Positions 1 through 7,650 of a DNA stretch of 29,110 nt are shown here, in pieces. Below the pieces are notes generated by a model. That model searched no databases and was not told where the DNA came from. It worked only from the letters and a program-made list of their open reading frames with translations. The number at the start of each line of letters is the position of its first letter. Position 1 is the stretch's first letter. Made by a program: the position numbers and the translations under genes. The stretch comes from MGBC108787 sp964591225 (GTDB taxonomy: Bacteria > Bacillota_I > Bacilli_A > RF39 > UBA660). The stretch is taken from the NCBI GenBank assembly GCA_964591225.1, contig CAZQAO010000007.1:1-29110 (forward strand), read 5' to 3'.

Positions 1-1505
1 GTCATAATAATAATTTTATGATATCTTAACTTTTCAATATCAAAATCTTCGCCGATACCCGTACCAAAAGCAGTAATCATAGTTCGTATTTCTTCGTTAG
101 CTAATGCTCTATCTAACCTAGCTTTCTCTACATTTAAAATTTTTCCTCTTAATGGTAATATAGCTTGAGTTTTAGGAATACGAGCACTTTTAGCACTACC
201 TCCGGCACTATCTCCTTCGACAATAAATATTTCCGAAATAGAGGCATCTTTACTAGTACAATCAGCTAATTTTCCTAAAGTATTAATGGAATCTAAAACA
301 GTTTTCCGTCTAGTTAATTCACGAGCTTTTTTAGCAGCTAACCTAGCACGCGCAGCTGTCGATGATTTTTCGATAATAATCCGAGCTTCATTAGGATTTT
401 CCATTAAAAAGCGTTCAAAACCTTCACTAAATATATCATCAGCAATTTTTCTCACTTCGGCGTTCCCTAATTTAGTCTTAGTTTGACCTTCAAATTGAGG
501 ATTAGGATGTTTACAAGAAATAATCATAGTTAATCCTTCTCGAACATCTTCACCAGTTAAAGCTTCATCACTATCTTTCAAAAACTTTGCATTTTTGGCA
601 TAATTATTAATAATTCTCGTTAAAGCTCTTTTAACTCCATCTTCATGGGTACCACCTTCATAAGTATTAATATTATTGGTAAAAGAATATAAATTAGCAT
701 TATAAGAATCATTGTATTGCATCGCTACTTCTAATTCGATACCATCTATTGTACCTTCCACATAAATAACTTCATCATGTAACGGAGTTTTATTTTTATT
801 AAGCATTTTTACATATTCGATAATTCCACCATTATATAAGAATTCTTCTTTCTTTTCTTCTTCCCGTTCATCTCGTAGTAAGATACGGATACCTTTATTT
901 AAAAATGCTAATTCTTGTAATCGTTTAGCTAAAGTATCGTAGTTATAAATTGTGGTTTCGGTAAATATTTCGGGGTCAGCTTTAAATCTTACGGTAGTTC
1001 CAGTTCTATTTTCTTCACATTCACCAATTTGTTTTAATTCTTCAACGGGATGACCACCATTTTCAAATCTTTGATAATAGATTTTACTATCATGATAGAC
1101 AGTAACTTCAAGCCAAGAAGAAAGGGCATTAACGACACTAGCTCCGACACCATGTAAGCCACCACTCACTTTGTAGCCACCACCGCCAAATTTTCCACCG
1201 GCATGTAAAACTGTGAATATCGTTTCAATAGTTGATAAACCTGTTTTTTTATTGATACCAGTTGGCATACCTCGACCATCATCTTTAACAGTTATAATAT
1301 TACCTTTTTCAATAATTACTTCAATATCATCACAATATCCTGCTAAAGCTTCATCGATAGCATTATCCACAATTTCCCAAACTAAATGATGTAAGCCTTT
1401 TTCACTCGTTGTCCCAATATACATTCCGGGTCTTTTTCTTACCGCTTCTAAGCCTTCTAAAACTTGGATATCATCGTCATTATAATGAGTTATTTTATCA
1501 TCCAT
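1..1505 (-). CDS. gyrB: DNA gyrase subunit B (3' end beyond window)
   Basis: ATPase subunit of DNA gyrase, which introduces negative supercoils. I read this frame directly. It starts with ATG at 1505 (MDDKITHYNDDDIQVLEGLE), then shows the GHKL ATPase features: EIVDNAIDEAL with the Mg-binding Asn, DDGRGMP and GGLHGVGASVVNAL. Near the window edge come the TOPRIM motif EGDSAGGSAKSAR and the stretch FGTGIGEDFDIEKLRYHK. About 501 codons are present of a usual ~640, so the second half of TOPRIM and the C-terminus lie to the left of position 1. The start follows GAGGAGG inside the last codons of recF, and only 2 nt separate the recF stop from this ATG, so the two genes are translationally coupled. 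No frame break was seen. Confidence 0.97.
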   Translation of the reverse strand, partial: MDDKITHYNDDDIQVLEGLEAVRKRPGMYIGTTSEKGLHHLVWEIVDNAIDEALAGYCDDIEVIIEKGNIITVKDDGRGMPTGINKKTGLSTIETIFTVLHAGGKFGGGGYKVSGGLHGVGASVVNALSSWLEVTVYHDSKIYYQRFENGGHPVEELKQIGECEENRTGTTVRFKADPEIFTETTIYNYDTLAKRLQELAFLNKGIRILLRDEREEEKKEEFLYNGGIIEYVKMLNKNKTPLHDEVIYVEGTIDGIELEVAMQYNDSYNANLYSFTNNINTYEGGTHEDGVKRALTRIINNYAKNAKFLKDSDEALTGEDVREGLTMIISCKHPNPQFEGQTKTKLGNAEVRKIADDIFSEGFERFLMENPNEARIIIEKSSTAARARLAAKKARELTRRKTVLDSINTLGKLADCTSKDASISEIFIVEGDSAGGSAKSARIPKTQAILPLRGKILNVEKARLDRALANEEIRTMITAFGTGIGEDFDIEKLRYHKIIIM

Positions 1506-1507
1506 AA

Positions 1508-2599
1508 TTAAACCTCCTCTAATAATCCCGCTGTTATATGAAATTTTTTATATTTCTTCTTACCTAATAAATTTTCTAATTTTTCAATCTCAGTTGTCGT
1601 TATAAACGTTTGAATATCATCATCGATAAACTTAAAAATATTTTTTATTTTACCTATATCTAATTCACTTAATAAATCATCTAAAATTAATATTGGTGTT
1701 ACTTGTTTTTCAATTTTAAAAATCATTATTTCACTGAATTTCCAAGCAATAATAGCATTTTTTTGTTGTCCTTCAGATCCGTAATCCTTAATATCTAAAT
1801 CATCTAATAAAAATATAAAATCATCATGATGGACACCAATACTAGTTTTTCCTAAAGTTAGATCTCTTTTTAAATTTTTATTATATAATTTTAATAATTC
1901 TTCTTTACTTTTCTTTTCATAATCACTAACATATTGAATTTTTAAATGACCAGTTTCAGCTATTTTTAAATAAATATCAGCAATATAATTATTAATATTA
2001 TTTAAAAATTTTTTTCGTTTTTCATATATTTGTAAGCCAATATCAATCATTTTTTCAGTAATGATTTGTAAGTAAGAATCTAAGGTATTTTGTTTACCGT
2101 TTATTTGCTTTAAATAAGCATTTCTTATTTTTAATATTTTATTATAATCACTTAATAGTTTTAAATAGGAAATCTGTAATTGAGAAATGGCTATATTTAA
2201 GTATTTTCGGCGCACACTGGGGGTATCTTTGATCATCTTTAAATCACTAGGATTAAATAAAACAATATTAATTTTGGAAACATAATCACTAATTCGAGTT
2301 ATTTTATTGTTATTAATTTTAACTTTTTTGCCTAAATCAGTAATAATAACTTTATATGTATTTTGATAATTATTTTCCACTGTACCCTCTATTTTTGCTA
2401 AATTGGTACCATTTTTAATTAAGGTTTTATCTTGAATTTGTTTAAAACTTCTAGAAAGTGCTAACACATAAATTGCTTCCACTAAATTAGTTTTACCAGC
2501 TCCATTTTTACCATAGATGATATTAAGATGGGCATCGAATGTAACTGATAGTTGATTATAGTTTCTAAAATTTAGTAATTTCAAATTCTGGATTTGCAT
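1508..2599 (-). CDS. recF: DNA replication and repair protein RecF
   Basis: SMC-like ATPase that loads RecA at single-strand gaps together with RecO and RecR. The 363 aa match the normal family length. Visible motifs are Walker A G30-KNGAGKT-37, the ABC-type signature around GSEGQQKNAIIAWKF (about residue 273) and Walker B ILILDDLLSELD (about 300). The start ATG at 2599 has GAGG 6 nt upstream. A hairpin with T-run (2618-2662) separates it from the upstream comK gene, so recF-gyrB is probably its own transcription unit. It lies in the classical dnaA-dnaN-x-recF-gyrB order. Confidence 0.96.
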   Translation of the reverse strand: MQIQNLKLLNFRNYNQLSVTFDAHLNIIYGKNGAGKTNLVEAIYVLALSRSFKQIQDKTLIKNGTNLAKIEGTVENNYQNTYKVIITDLGKKVKINNNKITRISDYVSKINIVLFNPSDLKMIKDTPSVRRKYLNIAISQLQISYLKLLSDYNKILKIRNAYLKQINGKQNTLDSYLQIITEKMIDIGLQIYEKRKKFLNNINNYIADIYLKIAETGHLKIQYVSDYEKKSKEELLKLYNKNLKRDLTLGKTSIGVHHDDFIFLLDDLDIKDYGSEGQQKNAIIAWKFSEIMIFKIEKQVTPILILDDLLSELDIGKIKNIFKFIDDDIQTFITTTEIEKLENLLGKKKYKKFHITAGLLEEV

Positions 2600-2617
2600 T
2601 TTTAGCCTCTTTTACGC

Positions 2618-2662
2618 TCATATAATAAAATAATAGGTATTTATGTACTCCTATACCTATTA
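2618..2662 (-). terminator. Probable intrinsic terminator of comK
   Basis: On the minus strand, 15 nt after the comK stop, a perfect 10-bp inverted repeat (TAATAGGTAT at 2631-2640 against ATACCTATTA at 2653-2662, 12-nt loop) is followed by a T-rich run broken by an A. The stem is AT-rich, so strength is uncertain. It would isolate comK from recF-gyrB. Confidence 0.6.
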
Positions 2663-2676
2663 AAATTATAACATAA

Positions 2677-3141
2677 TTAAGGTTTTTTTTGTACCTTTTT
2701 TTCGATTTTTCGACCATTTAATACTGATTCTAGTCTCGTAGCTCGCATGACTTGATTATCGATAATTCCATATGTCGTATCCAAAGCTATTTTATCTTTA
2801 TTTTTTAATACGACAATTAATTTATTATTTTCATAATAATAACGATCAACAGAACTTAAACGTAACCAAGAACAAGTAGATAGTCGTGGTGAAGAGGTAG
2901 GAAAAAAGATAATATTAGAACTTTCTTCAACAATGATGGGAGCTTTATAAGAAACACCAATTAAACTTTCGGTTCCCTTTTTGCGACCAGCTAAGGAACT
3001 ACCAAAATACTTGCAACTCTCTTCCATTATCTCATTGGCACACTTATTCACAATAAAATTACTATCTTCTTCATATACTCTCGTCTTATCACCCATAGCA
3101 TATAAAGCCACAGTATTATTATTTATTTCATAATTTTCCAT
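2677..3141 (-). CDS. comK: ComK-family competence transcription factor
   Basis: In B. subtilis, ComK is the master activator of DNA-uptake genes. It binds A/T-rich K-boxes and activates its own gene. The assignment rests on my comparison with the remembered B. subtilis protein. YEINNNTVAL aligns with its N-terminus. The core ESCKYFGSSLAGRKKGT (residues 41-57) matches RSCRFFGSSYAGRKAGT, followed by KAPIIV (66-71), FFPT (79-82) and a late NQVMRATRL matching NQVYRTAWL. A longer GTG start at 3150 exists, but that GTG is part of the ribosome-binding site AAGGGGGTG, which lies 8 nt before ATG 3141, so I use 3141 (154 aa). The protein lacks roughly 35 C-terminal residues of the Bacillus protein. It stands as its own unit, with terminators before and after. 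Family call is firm; activity is inferred. Confidence 0.88.
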   Translation of the reverse strand: MENYEINNNTVALYAMGDKTRVYEEDSNFIVNKCANEIMEESCKYFGSSLAGRKKGTESLIGVSYKAPIIVEESSNIIFFPTSSPRLSTCSWLRLSSVDRYYYENNKLIVVLKNKDKIALDTTYGIIDNQVMRATRLESVLNGRKIEKKVQKKP

Positions 3142-3206
3142 CAATTTCACCCCCTTATTGGAAAATCGGTTCCTACCCTATCAAAATAATAGTTAATTTT
3201 TTGTCG

Positions 3207-3242
3207 AAAAAAGAAAAACTTACCTAAAAATTAGTAAGTTTT
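3207..3242 (-). terminator. Intrinsic terminator of dnaN
   Basis: On the minus strand, a 9-bp perfect stem (3234-3242 with 3215-3223, 10-nt loop) overlaps the dnaN stop codon and is followed by TTTTTCTTTTTT. It closes the dnaA-dnaN unit before comK. Confidence 0.7.
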
Positions 3243-4349
3243 AATTGGTAAAATAAGTTGAATTAAAGATTCATCAGTTAACGATTTAATAATAATTGGT
3301 TTAACATCGTTGTTAAGTAATATTAATACTTCTTCATCTTTCATAGTTTTTAATGCTTCTAACATATATTTAGAACTAAAGGAAATATCAATATTAGTTT
3401 TCGCATCAGTGTCGACGATTAGTTTTTCTTCAACTTTTCCTATTTCCGAAGCATAAGAATTGATAATCATTTCTTTATTCTCTATCTTCATTTTGATAAT
3501 ATTTTTATCTTTACCTTGTGTTAATAATGCCGCCCGATCAACACTGGCCATAAAATCTTCTTTATTTATTTTAGCAATAATTCCAAATTCTGTGGGAATT
3601 AAATTGGAAGTATTAGGATATGTTCCGGAAAGAAGATTAGTTTGAAATTTAATATTTTTATATTTAAATAATACTTTATTATTAAATATATGAATTTCGA
3701 CCATATCGTCATCAATTAGAATTTTTTCTAGTTCGATTATATTTTTACCTGGCAAAACTATATCGATATCATTAGGTACTTTGGCAGCTAACTTAATATT
3801 TTTCTTGGCTAACCGGTAAGAATCTGTAGCTATTAAAACCATTAAATCTCCAGAAATAGTTACATTTATACCTGTTAATAATGGTCTTAATTCTTGGGTG
3901 GAAATAGCAAAGACCGTTTGATTAATGGCTGATTTTAAAACTTCTCCCGATAAAACTATTGGATCTTTATGTTCTTCCATTTTTAAGTTAGGATAATCAT
4001 TAGCATCTAAACAATTTAAATTATATTGGGTATTATCCGTATAAATTTTGATTTTTAATCGGTCAATTAATTCAAAGTTAATAAGATCACTAGACATTTT
4101 TCTAATAATATCTAAAATATAACGACTTTGAATAACTATGGTTCCAGGATTTTCTATTTGTTTTATTTCTTTAGATGGTATAAAAGCATTAATAGTTAAT
4201 TCACTATCACTAGCAGTTAAAGATAACCCTTCTTTAGTTAAATCAAATTTAATTCCATTTAAGACCGGTATCACATTTTTCGTCGAAACTCCTTTTATTA
4301 CATTATTTAAATTTTCTAATAATAAATTTTTATCAATAGTAAATTTCAT
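3231..4349 (-). CDS. dnaN: DNA polymerase III beta subunit (sliding clamp)
   Basis: Homodimeric ring that tethers the replicative polymerase to DNA. The 372 aa are the normal family length. The three-domain clamp pattern is visible: MKFTIDKNLLLENLNNVIKGVSTKNVIPVLNGIKF at the N-terminus, a middle domain beginning near FAISTQELRPLLTGINV with ATDSYRLAKKNI, and the C-terminal ending LIQLILPIKTY, which carries the conserved clamp P-I-(K/R)-T-Y-like tail. It follows dnaA after 150 bp and has its own TATAAT-like promoter overlapped by a DnaA box. ATG 4349 has AAGGA 6-7 nt upstream. The stop codon lies within the terminator stem. Confidence 0.97.
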   Translation of the reverse strand: MKFTIDKNLLLENLNNVIKGVSTKNVIPVLNGIKFDLTKEGLSLTASDSELTINAFIPSKEIKQIENPGTIVIQSRYILDIIRKMSSDLINFELIDRLKIKIYTDNTQYNLNCLDANDYPNLKMEEHKDPIVLSGEVLKSAINQTVFAISTQELRPLLTGINVTISGDLMVLIATDSYRLAKKNIKLAAKVPNDIDIVLPGKNIIELEKILIDDDMVEIHIFNNKVLFKYKNIKFQTNLLSGTYPNTSNLIPTEFGIIAKINKEDFMASVDRAALLTQGKDKNIIKMKIENKEMIINSYASEIGKVEEKLIVDTDAKTNIDISFSSKYMLEALKTMKDEEVLILLNNDVKPIIIKSLTDESLIQLILPIKTY

Positions 4350-4499
4350 TTTATTTCCTTCTTTCTTTTCTATTTAATAATAATATTTATTATAGCGTGC
4401 ACAATGTGCATAACTATCATAATTCCTTTAAAATGAGATTTTATTTTTATTTTTTTAAGTGAATAAAAAGTATTTATTTTTTTAAGTTATCCACTATCT
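4350..4499. other. dnaA-dnaN spacer: second DnaA-box cluster of the origin
   Basis: This very AT-rich spacer holds three DnaA-box matches: TTATGCACA on the minus strand (4405-4413, exact consensus), TTATTCACT on the minus strand (4458-4466, one mismatch) and TTATCCACT on the plus strand (4487-4495, one mismatch). Between them are A/T tracts (4440-4486). B. subtilis has its unwinding site in the equivalent spacer, so this may be the DNA-unwinding side. I saw no clear DnaA-trio repeat. Confidence 0.55.
4389..4413 (-). promoter_or_regulatory. dnaN promoter -10 with overlapping DnaA box
   Basis: The minus strand reads TATAAT at 4394-4389. The exact DnaA box TTATGCACA (4413-4405) occupies the position of the -35 element, and no good -35 hexamer is present. 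The box is half of an inverted repeat TGCACA-A-TGTGCA (4398-4410). Confidence 0.5.
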
Positions 4500-5852
4500 T
4501 CAAATTTTGCTTTTAATTTCATTGATTTCATATTGTAATTGTTTATTGGTTTGCATATCTTTTTCAATTTTATCACAAGCATGAATTACTGTCGAATGAT
4601 CTCTTCCTCCAAACTCAAGGCCAATCTTTGCTAATGCTTCATCAGTTAACATTCTCGATAAATACATTCCTATTTGGCGAGGATAAGCAATTTTATTACT
4701 TTTTTTCTTGCCTTTTAAATCTTCCACCGTTATTCCGTAATAGTTAGCAACAATTTTCTGAATATTTTGAATATTATTGTCGGAATAAATATTTTTATTC
4801 ACATAATCTTTTACGGCTTCGTTAGCAAATGCTAAATCTATTTTATCCGGAACCATCATCGCTGTATAAGCCATTAACCGATTCAAGGTTCCTTCTAAGA
4901 AACGAATATCATTAGGACAACAATTAGCAATGAATTCAATGACGGTATCATCTAATTTATCCGCAATACTGGTATTTTTAATTTTTTGTTTGATAATTCG
5001 ACATCGTAAATCAAAATCAGGGGGATAAATATTGACTGGTAGGCCCCACATAAACCTACTTTGGAGTCGTTCTTCTAATAATTTTAAATCCATAGGACTT
5101 CGATCAGAACTAATAATAATTTGTTTATTAGCTTGATGTAAGGCATTAAAGGTATGAAAGAATTCCTGTTGGGTTTTCTCGGCTCCAACTAAATATTGAA
5201 TATCATCGATAATAAGGACGTCGACATTTCGATATTTATTTTTAAAATGATTGGCATAATCTAGGGAGTTTTGACCTTTTTCTAAGTTAGCTATACCAGT
5301 ATAATCATTCATAAACATATCACTGGTAGTATACAATACTTTTTTATCACTATGTTCAGTAATAAAGTTCCCGATAGCATGCATGAGATGAGTTTTTCCT
5401 AAACCACTTTTACCATAGATAAATAAAGGGTTATGAATCTTTCCTGGTTGCTCGGCGACTGCCATACCGGCAATTTTAGCTAAACGATTGGTTTCTCCGA
5501 CAATAAAGTTATCAAAATTTAATTCCGGTTTTAAATTAGTTTCCCACATTTCTTCTTCGTTAGTAACAATTTCCTTCTTTTCGGGTATTTCATTAGCTTC
5601 TTCTTCTAATACAAATTCAATATCATAATTTATACCATTTATTTTATATAAATTTTCTTCGATAATGGAATAATAAGTTTCTCCTAAAATCTTTTTGTGA
5701 ATCTCCATAGGTACTTGAATAGTGATGGATGAAGAATCGATGTTTACTAGCTTTAATTGACTAAACCACGCATCATAAGAAGCACTATTAAGTTCATTTT
5801 TAATGTTTGTTAAAAAGGTATTCCAAAATGTTTCTTCATTCAAATTCCTCAC
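4500..5852 (-). CDS. dnaA: Chromosomal replication initiator DnaA
   Basis: AAA+ ATPase that binds DnaA boxes and opens the origin. Domain I is at the N-terminus (FWNTFLTNIKNELNSASYDAWFSQL), domain II is a short acidic linker (about 84-102), and domain III has Walker A G147-KSGLGKT-154 and Walker B VLIIDDIQYL (212-221). Domain IV carries the signature FGGRDHSTVIHACDKIE. The 450 aa are normal. There is no ATG start. GTG 5852 gives 450 aa, but a TTG 9 nt further in (5843) has GGGGTG 6 nt upstream and leaves six residues before the conserved FWN, close to B. subtilis spacing. Either start could be real. It faces rpmH across the origin. Confidence 0.97.
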   Translation of the reverse strand: MRNLNEETFWNTFLTNIKNELNSASYDAWFSQLKLVNIDSSSITIQVPMEIHKKILGETYYSIIEENLYKINGINYDIEFVLEEEANEIPEKKEIVTNEEEMWETNLKPELNFDNFIVGETNRLAKIAGMAVAEQPGKIHNPLFIYGKSGLGKTHLMHAIGNFITEHSDKKVLYTTSDMFMNDYTGIANLEKGQNSLDYANHFKNKYRNVDVLIIDDIQYLVGAEKTQQEFFHTFNALHQANKQIIISSDRSPMDLKLLEERLQSRFMWGLPVNIYPPDFDLRCRIIKQKIKNTSIADKLDDTVIEFIANCCPNDIRFLEGTLNRLMAYTAMMVPDKIDLAFANEAVKDYVNKNIYSDNNIQNIQKIVANYYGITVEDLKGKKKSNKIAYPRQIGMYLSRMLTDEALAKIGLEFGGRDHSTVIHACDKIEKDMQTNKQLQYEINEIKSKI

Positions 5853-6165
5853 CCCACTCGCTCGTTACTTTTATTAACTTCATTTTATCTCAAACTTTTT
5901 TAAATTAAAAGTAAAAAGTAATTGTTCACACTTATGCACAAGTTATCCACCATCCCGTTTGTCTATTTTAACTAGATTAAAATGATTTATCAACACTATC
6001 CACAAATTTTATTAAAAAATGTATCAACAAGTGCATATAATTATTAACAACCAAGTGCATACTGTCGATCATTATGGCAAAGTTAGTTACTTTATGATAA
6101 TTTCTTGACTTTTCTAAATTTATAATATTATAATAATTAAGCTATCTTTAAAAAGGAGGAGAAAA
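5853..6165. other. Chromosome origin region oriC (dnaA-rpmH spacer)
   Basis: The only gene-free stretch above 300 bp. DnaA-box-like 9-mers on the plus strand are TTGTTCACA (5922-5930), TTATGCACA (5932-5940, exact), TTATCCACC (5943-5951), TTATCAACA (5987-5995), CTATCCACA (5996-6004) and TTATTAACA (6041-6049). The second and third are 11 bp apart, one helical turn. A direct repeat CAAGTGCATA occurs at 6028-6037 and 6052-6061, 24 bp apart, and each copy contains a degenerate minus-strand box. The dnaA promoter must lie at the left end, possibly TAAAAT at 5887-5882 on the minus strand, and the rpmH promoter is at the right end. Function follows from dnaA/rpmH synteny and box clustering. Confidence 0.85.
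6105..6134 (+). promoter_or_regulatory. SigA-type promoter of rpmH
   Basis: TTGACT (6105-6110), an 18-bp spacer and TATAAT (6129-6134). Ribosome-binding site AAAGGAGGAG follows just before the rpmH ATG. This is one of the few promoters here with a good -35 element. Confidence 0.75.
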
Positions 6166-6291
6166 ATGATTAGTACATATCAACCCAATAAAAGAAAAAA
6201 AGCGAAGAAACACGGATTTTTTGCTCGGAAAGAAACTAAAGTCTTAAAAAATAGAAGAAATAAAGGACGCAAAAATTTAATTACGAAGTAA
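6166..6291 (+). CDS. rpmH: 50S ribosomal protein L34
   Basis: Small basic protein of the large ribosomal subunit. The 41-aa frame reads MISTYQPNKRKKAKKHGFFA, then RKETKVLKNRRNKGRKNLITK. The TYQPNKRK start, HGF at 16-18 and KGRK near the end are diagnostic. Compared with B. subtilis L34 (44 aa), about four residues around the usual K-N-G-R are missing between the first basic block and VL. AAAGGAGGAG precedes the ATG. It is the first gene to the right of the origin, as in most bacteria, and is followed by a hairpin with T-run. Confidence 0.95.
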   Translation: MISTYQPNKRKKAKKHGFFARKETKVLKNRRNKGRKNLITK

Positions 6292-6315
6292 CCACAAATA
6301 AAATGTGGTTTTTTT
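6290..6315 (+). terminator. Intrinsic terminator/attenuator between rpmH and rnpA
   Basis: The stem ACCACA (6291-6296) pairs with TGTGGT (6304-6309), can be extended by one A-T pair, has a 7-nt loop and runs into seven T residues (6309-6315). It begins on the last base of the rpmH stop codon. It would reduce rnpA transcription relative to rpmH. Confidence 0.75.
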
Positions 6316-6323
6316 GCTAGAAT
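6315..6323 (+). promoter_or_regulatory. Possible extended -10 promoter for rnpA
   Basis: TGC-TAGAAT directly follows the terminator T-run. Transcription would start near 6330, only about six bases before the rnpA ATG (6336), which has no ribosome-binding site. Match is short, so this is tentative. Confidence 0.35.
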
Positions 6324-6335
6324 ATATGTGATTTT

Positions 6336-6662
6336 ATGAAAAAAAAGGAAGTTGTCAAAAAAAAAGCAGATTTTAATTCGATTATCCAAACTTGTCCTTG
6401 TTCTAAAAATAAATTCTTTAACATATATATAAGGAAAAGTAATCATTCTACTGCTCATTTTGGTTTAGCTATTGGTAAAAAGGTTGGCAATGCGGTAGTT
6501 AGAAACCATTTAAAACGTCAGGTAAGAGCTATTATTGACCTTCATAAAGATATCTTTTCAAATGATAGTGATTATATTATAATGATAAAGAAAGATTGTT
6601 ATCAAAAGTCATTTAGTCTTTTAGAACAAAGTCTGGTCGAATTAATAAAGGAGAGAACATGA
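6336..6662 (+). CDS. rnpA: Ribonuclease P protein component
   Basis: Basic protein subunit of RNase P, which helps the catalytic RNA cut the 5' leader from tRNA precursors. The 108 aa include the family signature RNHLKRQVRAI (R-x-x-x-K-R), preceded by FGLAIGKKVGNAVVRN, and an N-terminal KKKADFNSII matching the usual K-x-x-x-F segment. ATG 6336 has no recognisable Shine-Dalgarno sequence. The stop TGA overlaps the yidC ATG (ATGA), so yidC is coupled. It sits between rpmH and yidC as expected. Confidence 0.95.
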   Translation: MKKKEVVKKKADFNSIIQTCPCSKNKFFNIYIRKSNHSTAHFGLAIGKKVGNAVVRNHLKRQVRAIIDLHKDIFSNDSDYIIMIKKDCYQKSFSLLEQSLVELIKERT

Positions 6663-7648
6663 AAACGAAAAACAAATTAGGGATACTAATTATTTTAATT
6701 CTTTTATGTGGTACCGGATGTGGTAAATCCAACTATATTCAAGATAATAAAAAAATTGTAACTAACGAAGAAACTGGTCAAAGTTTACAACGAAATATAT
6801 TATGTAAACCTACTGAGGAAGAATTATATAAAGTTTATGAAAAATATAATGATCAATTACAAACTAAATTAGAAGATTTACCAGAATGTAAAGACTTTAG
6901 TCCTAACAAGATTAAATATAAAAGTTTATGGGAATCTTTCTTTGTTAAACCATTAGCATTTGTTATTTTAAAACTGGGTAATTTAGTTAAAAATTATGGA
7001 ATATCGGTTATGTTAGTTGGTATAGCTATTCGTTTAGTTTTACTTCCCTTTTCTAAAAAGAGTATGGATCAATCGGAGAATATGAAAAAAGCTACTCCGG
7101 AAATACAGCGGATTGAAAAAAAATATGAAAATAAAACTGATACTGAATCAATGATGATGAAAAGTCAAGAAACCATGTTAGTATATAAAAAATATAAAAT
7201 TAATCCTGTATCGGGATGCTTGTTATCATTTATTCAATTACCACTATTCTTTGCTTTCTTACAAGCTATAAATCGGGTTCCTGCTATATTTGAAGATAAC
7301 TTATTTGGAATGAAATTAGGAATGACTCCTTGGATTGGAATTAGTAAAGGAAAATATATTTATATTGTCGTAATTTTATTAATTATTTTCACTACTTACT
7401 TATCATTTAAAAATTCAATGAAGCAAACTAGTACCAATAGTGAAATGGACCGGCAATTACAATTTTCTTTAAAATTTATGATTGTTATGATTTCCATTGC
7501 ATCTTTCAGCCTTCCCACTGCTCTAGCATTCTACTGGATTGTTACCAATGGTTTTGCTGTAGTTCAAAATTATGTCTTTGCTAAAATAAATGATAATAAG
7601 AGTAAACCAAAATCTCCAAAATCCAAATCAAAAAAAAGAGGTAAATAA
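6659..7648 (+). CDS. yidC: Membrane protein insertase YidC/SpoIIIJ (lipoprotein type)
   Basis: Inserts proteins into the cytoplasmic membrane with or without SecYEG. In spore formers, SpoIIIJ also serves the forespore. The 329-aa protein begins with a lipoprotein signal peptide (basic MKTKNK, hydrophobic run, lipobox G-T-G-C with Cys21). An extracytoplasmic stretch follows, then the first conserved membrane segment GIAIRLVLLPFSKKSMDQS with the essential groove Arg. Next come a cytoplasmic coiled region, FIQLPLFFAFLQAI, a segment near YIYIVVILLIIFTTYL and the final pair SFSLPTALAFYWIVTNGFAVVQNYVF, with a Lys/Ser/Pro-rich tail. It overlaps rnpA by 4 nt and is 2 nt from jag. Confidence 0.95.
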   Translation: MKTKNKLGILIILILLCGTGCGKSNYIQDNKKIVTNEETGQSLQRNILCKPTEEELYKVYEKYNDQLQTKLEDLPECKDFSPNKIKYKSLWESFFVKPLAFVILKLGNLVKNYGISVMLVGIAIRLVLLPFSKKSMDQSENMKKATPEIQRIEKKYENKTDTESMMMKSQETMLVYKKYKINPVSGCLLSFIQLPLFFAFLQAINRVPAIFEDNLFGMKLGMTPWIGISKGKYIYIVVILLIIFTTYLSFKNSMKQTSTNSEMDRQLQFSLKFMIVMISIASFSLPTALAFYWIVTNGFAVVQNYVFAKINDNKSKPKSPKSKSKKRGK

Positions 7649-7650
7649 TT

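Noticed and set aside
286..486. Plus-strand open frame inside gyrB
   Set aside because: Antisense to the strongly conserved gyrB TOPRIM region, with no coding evidence.
6180..6458. Minus-strand open frame over rpmH and rnpA
   Set aside because: Antisense shadow of two well-identified genes, crossing a terminator.
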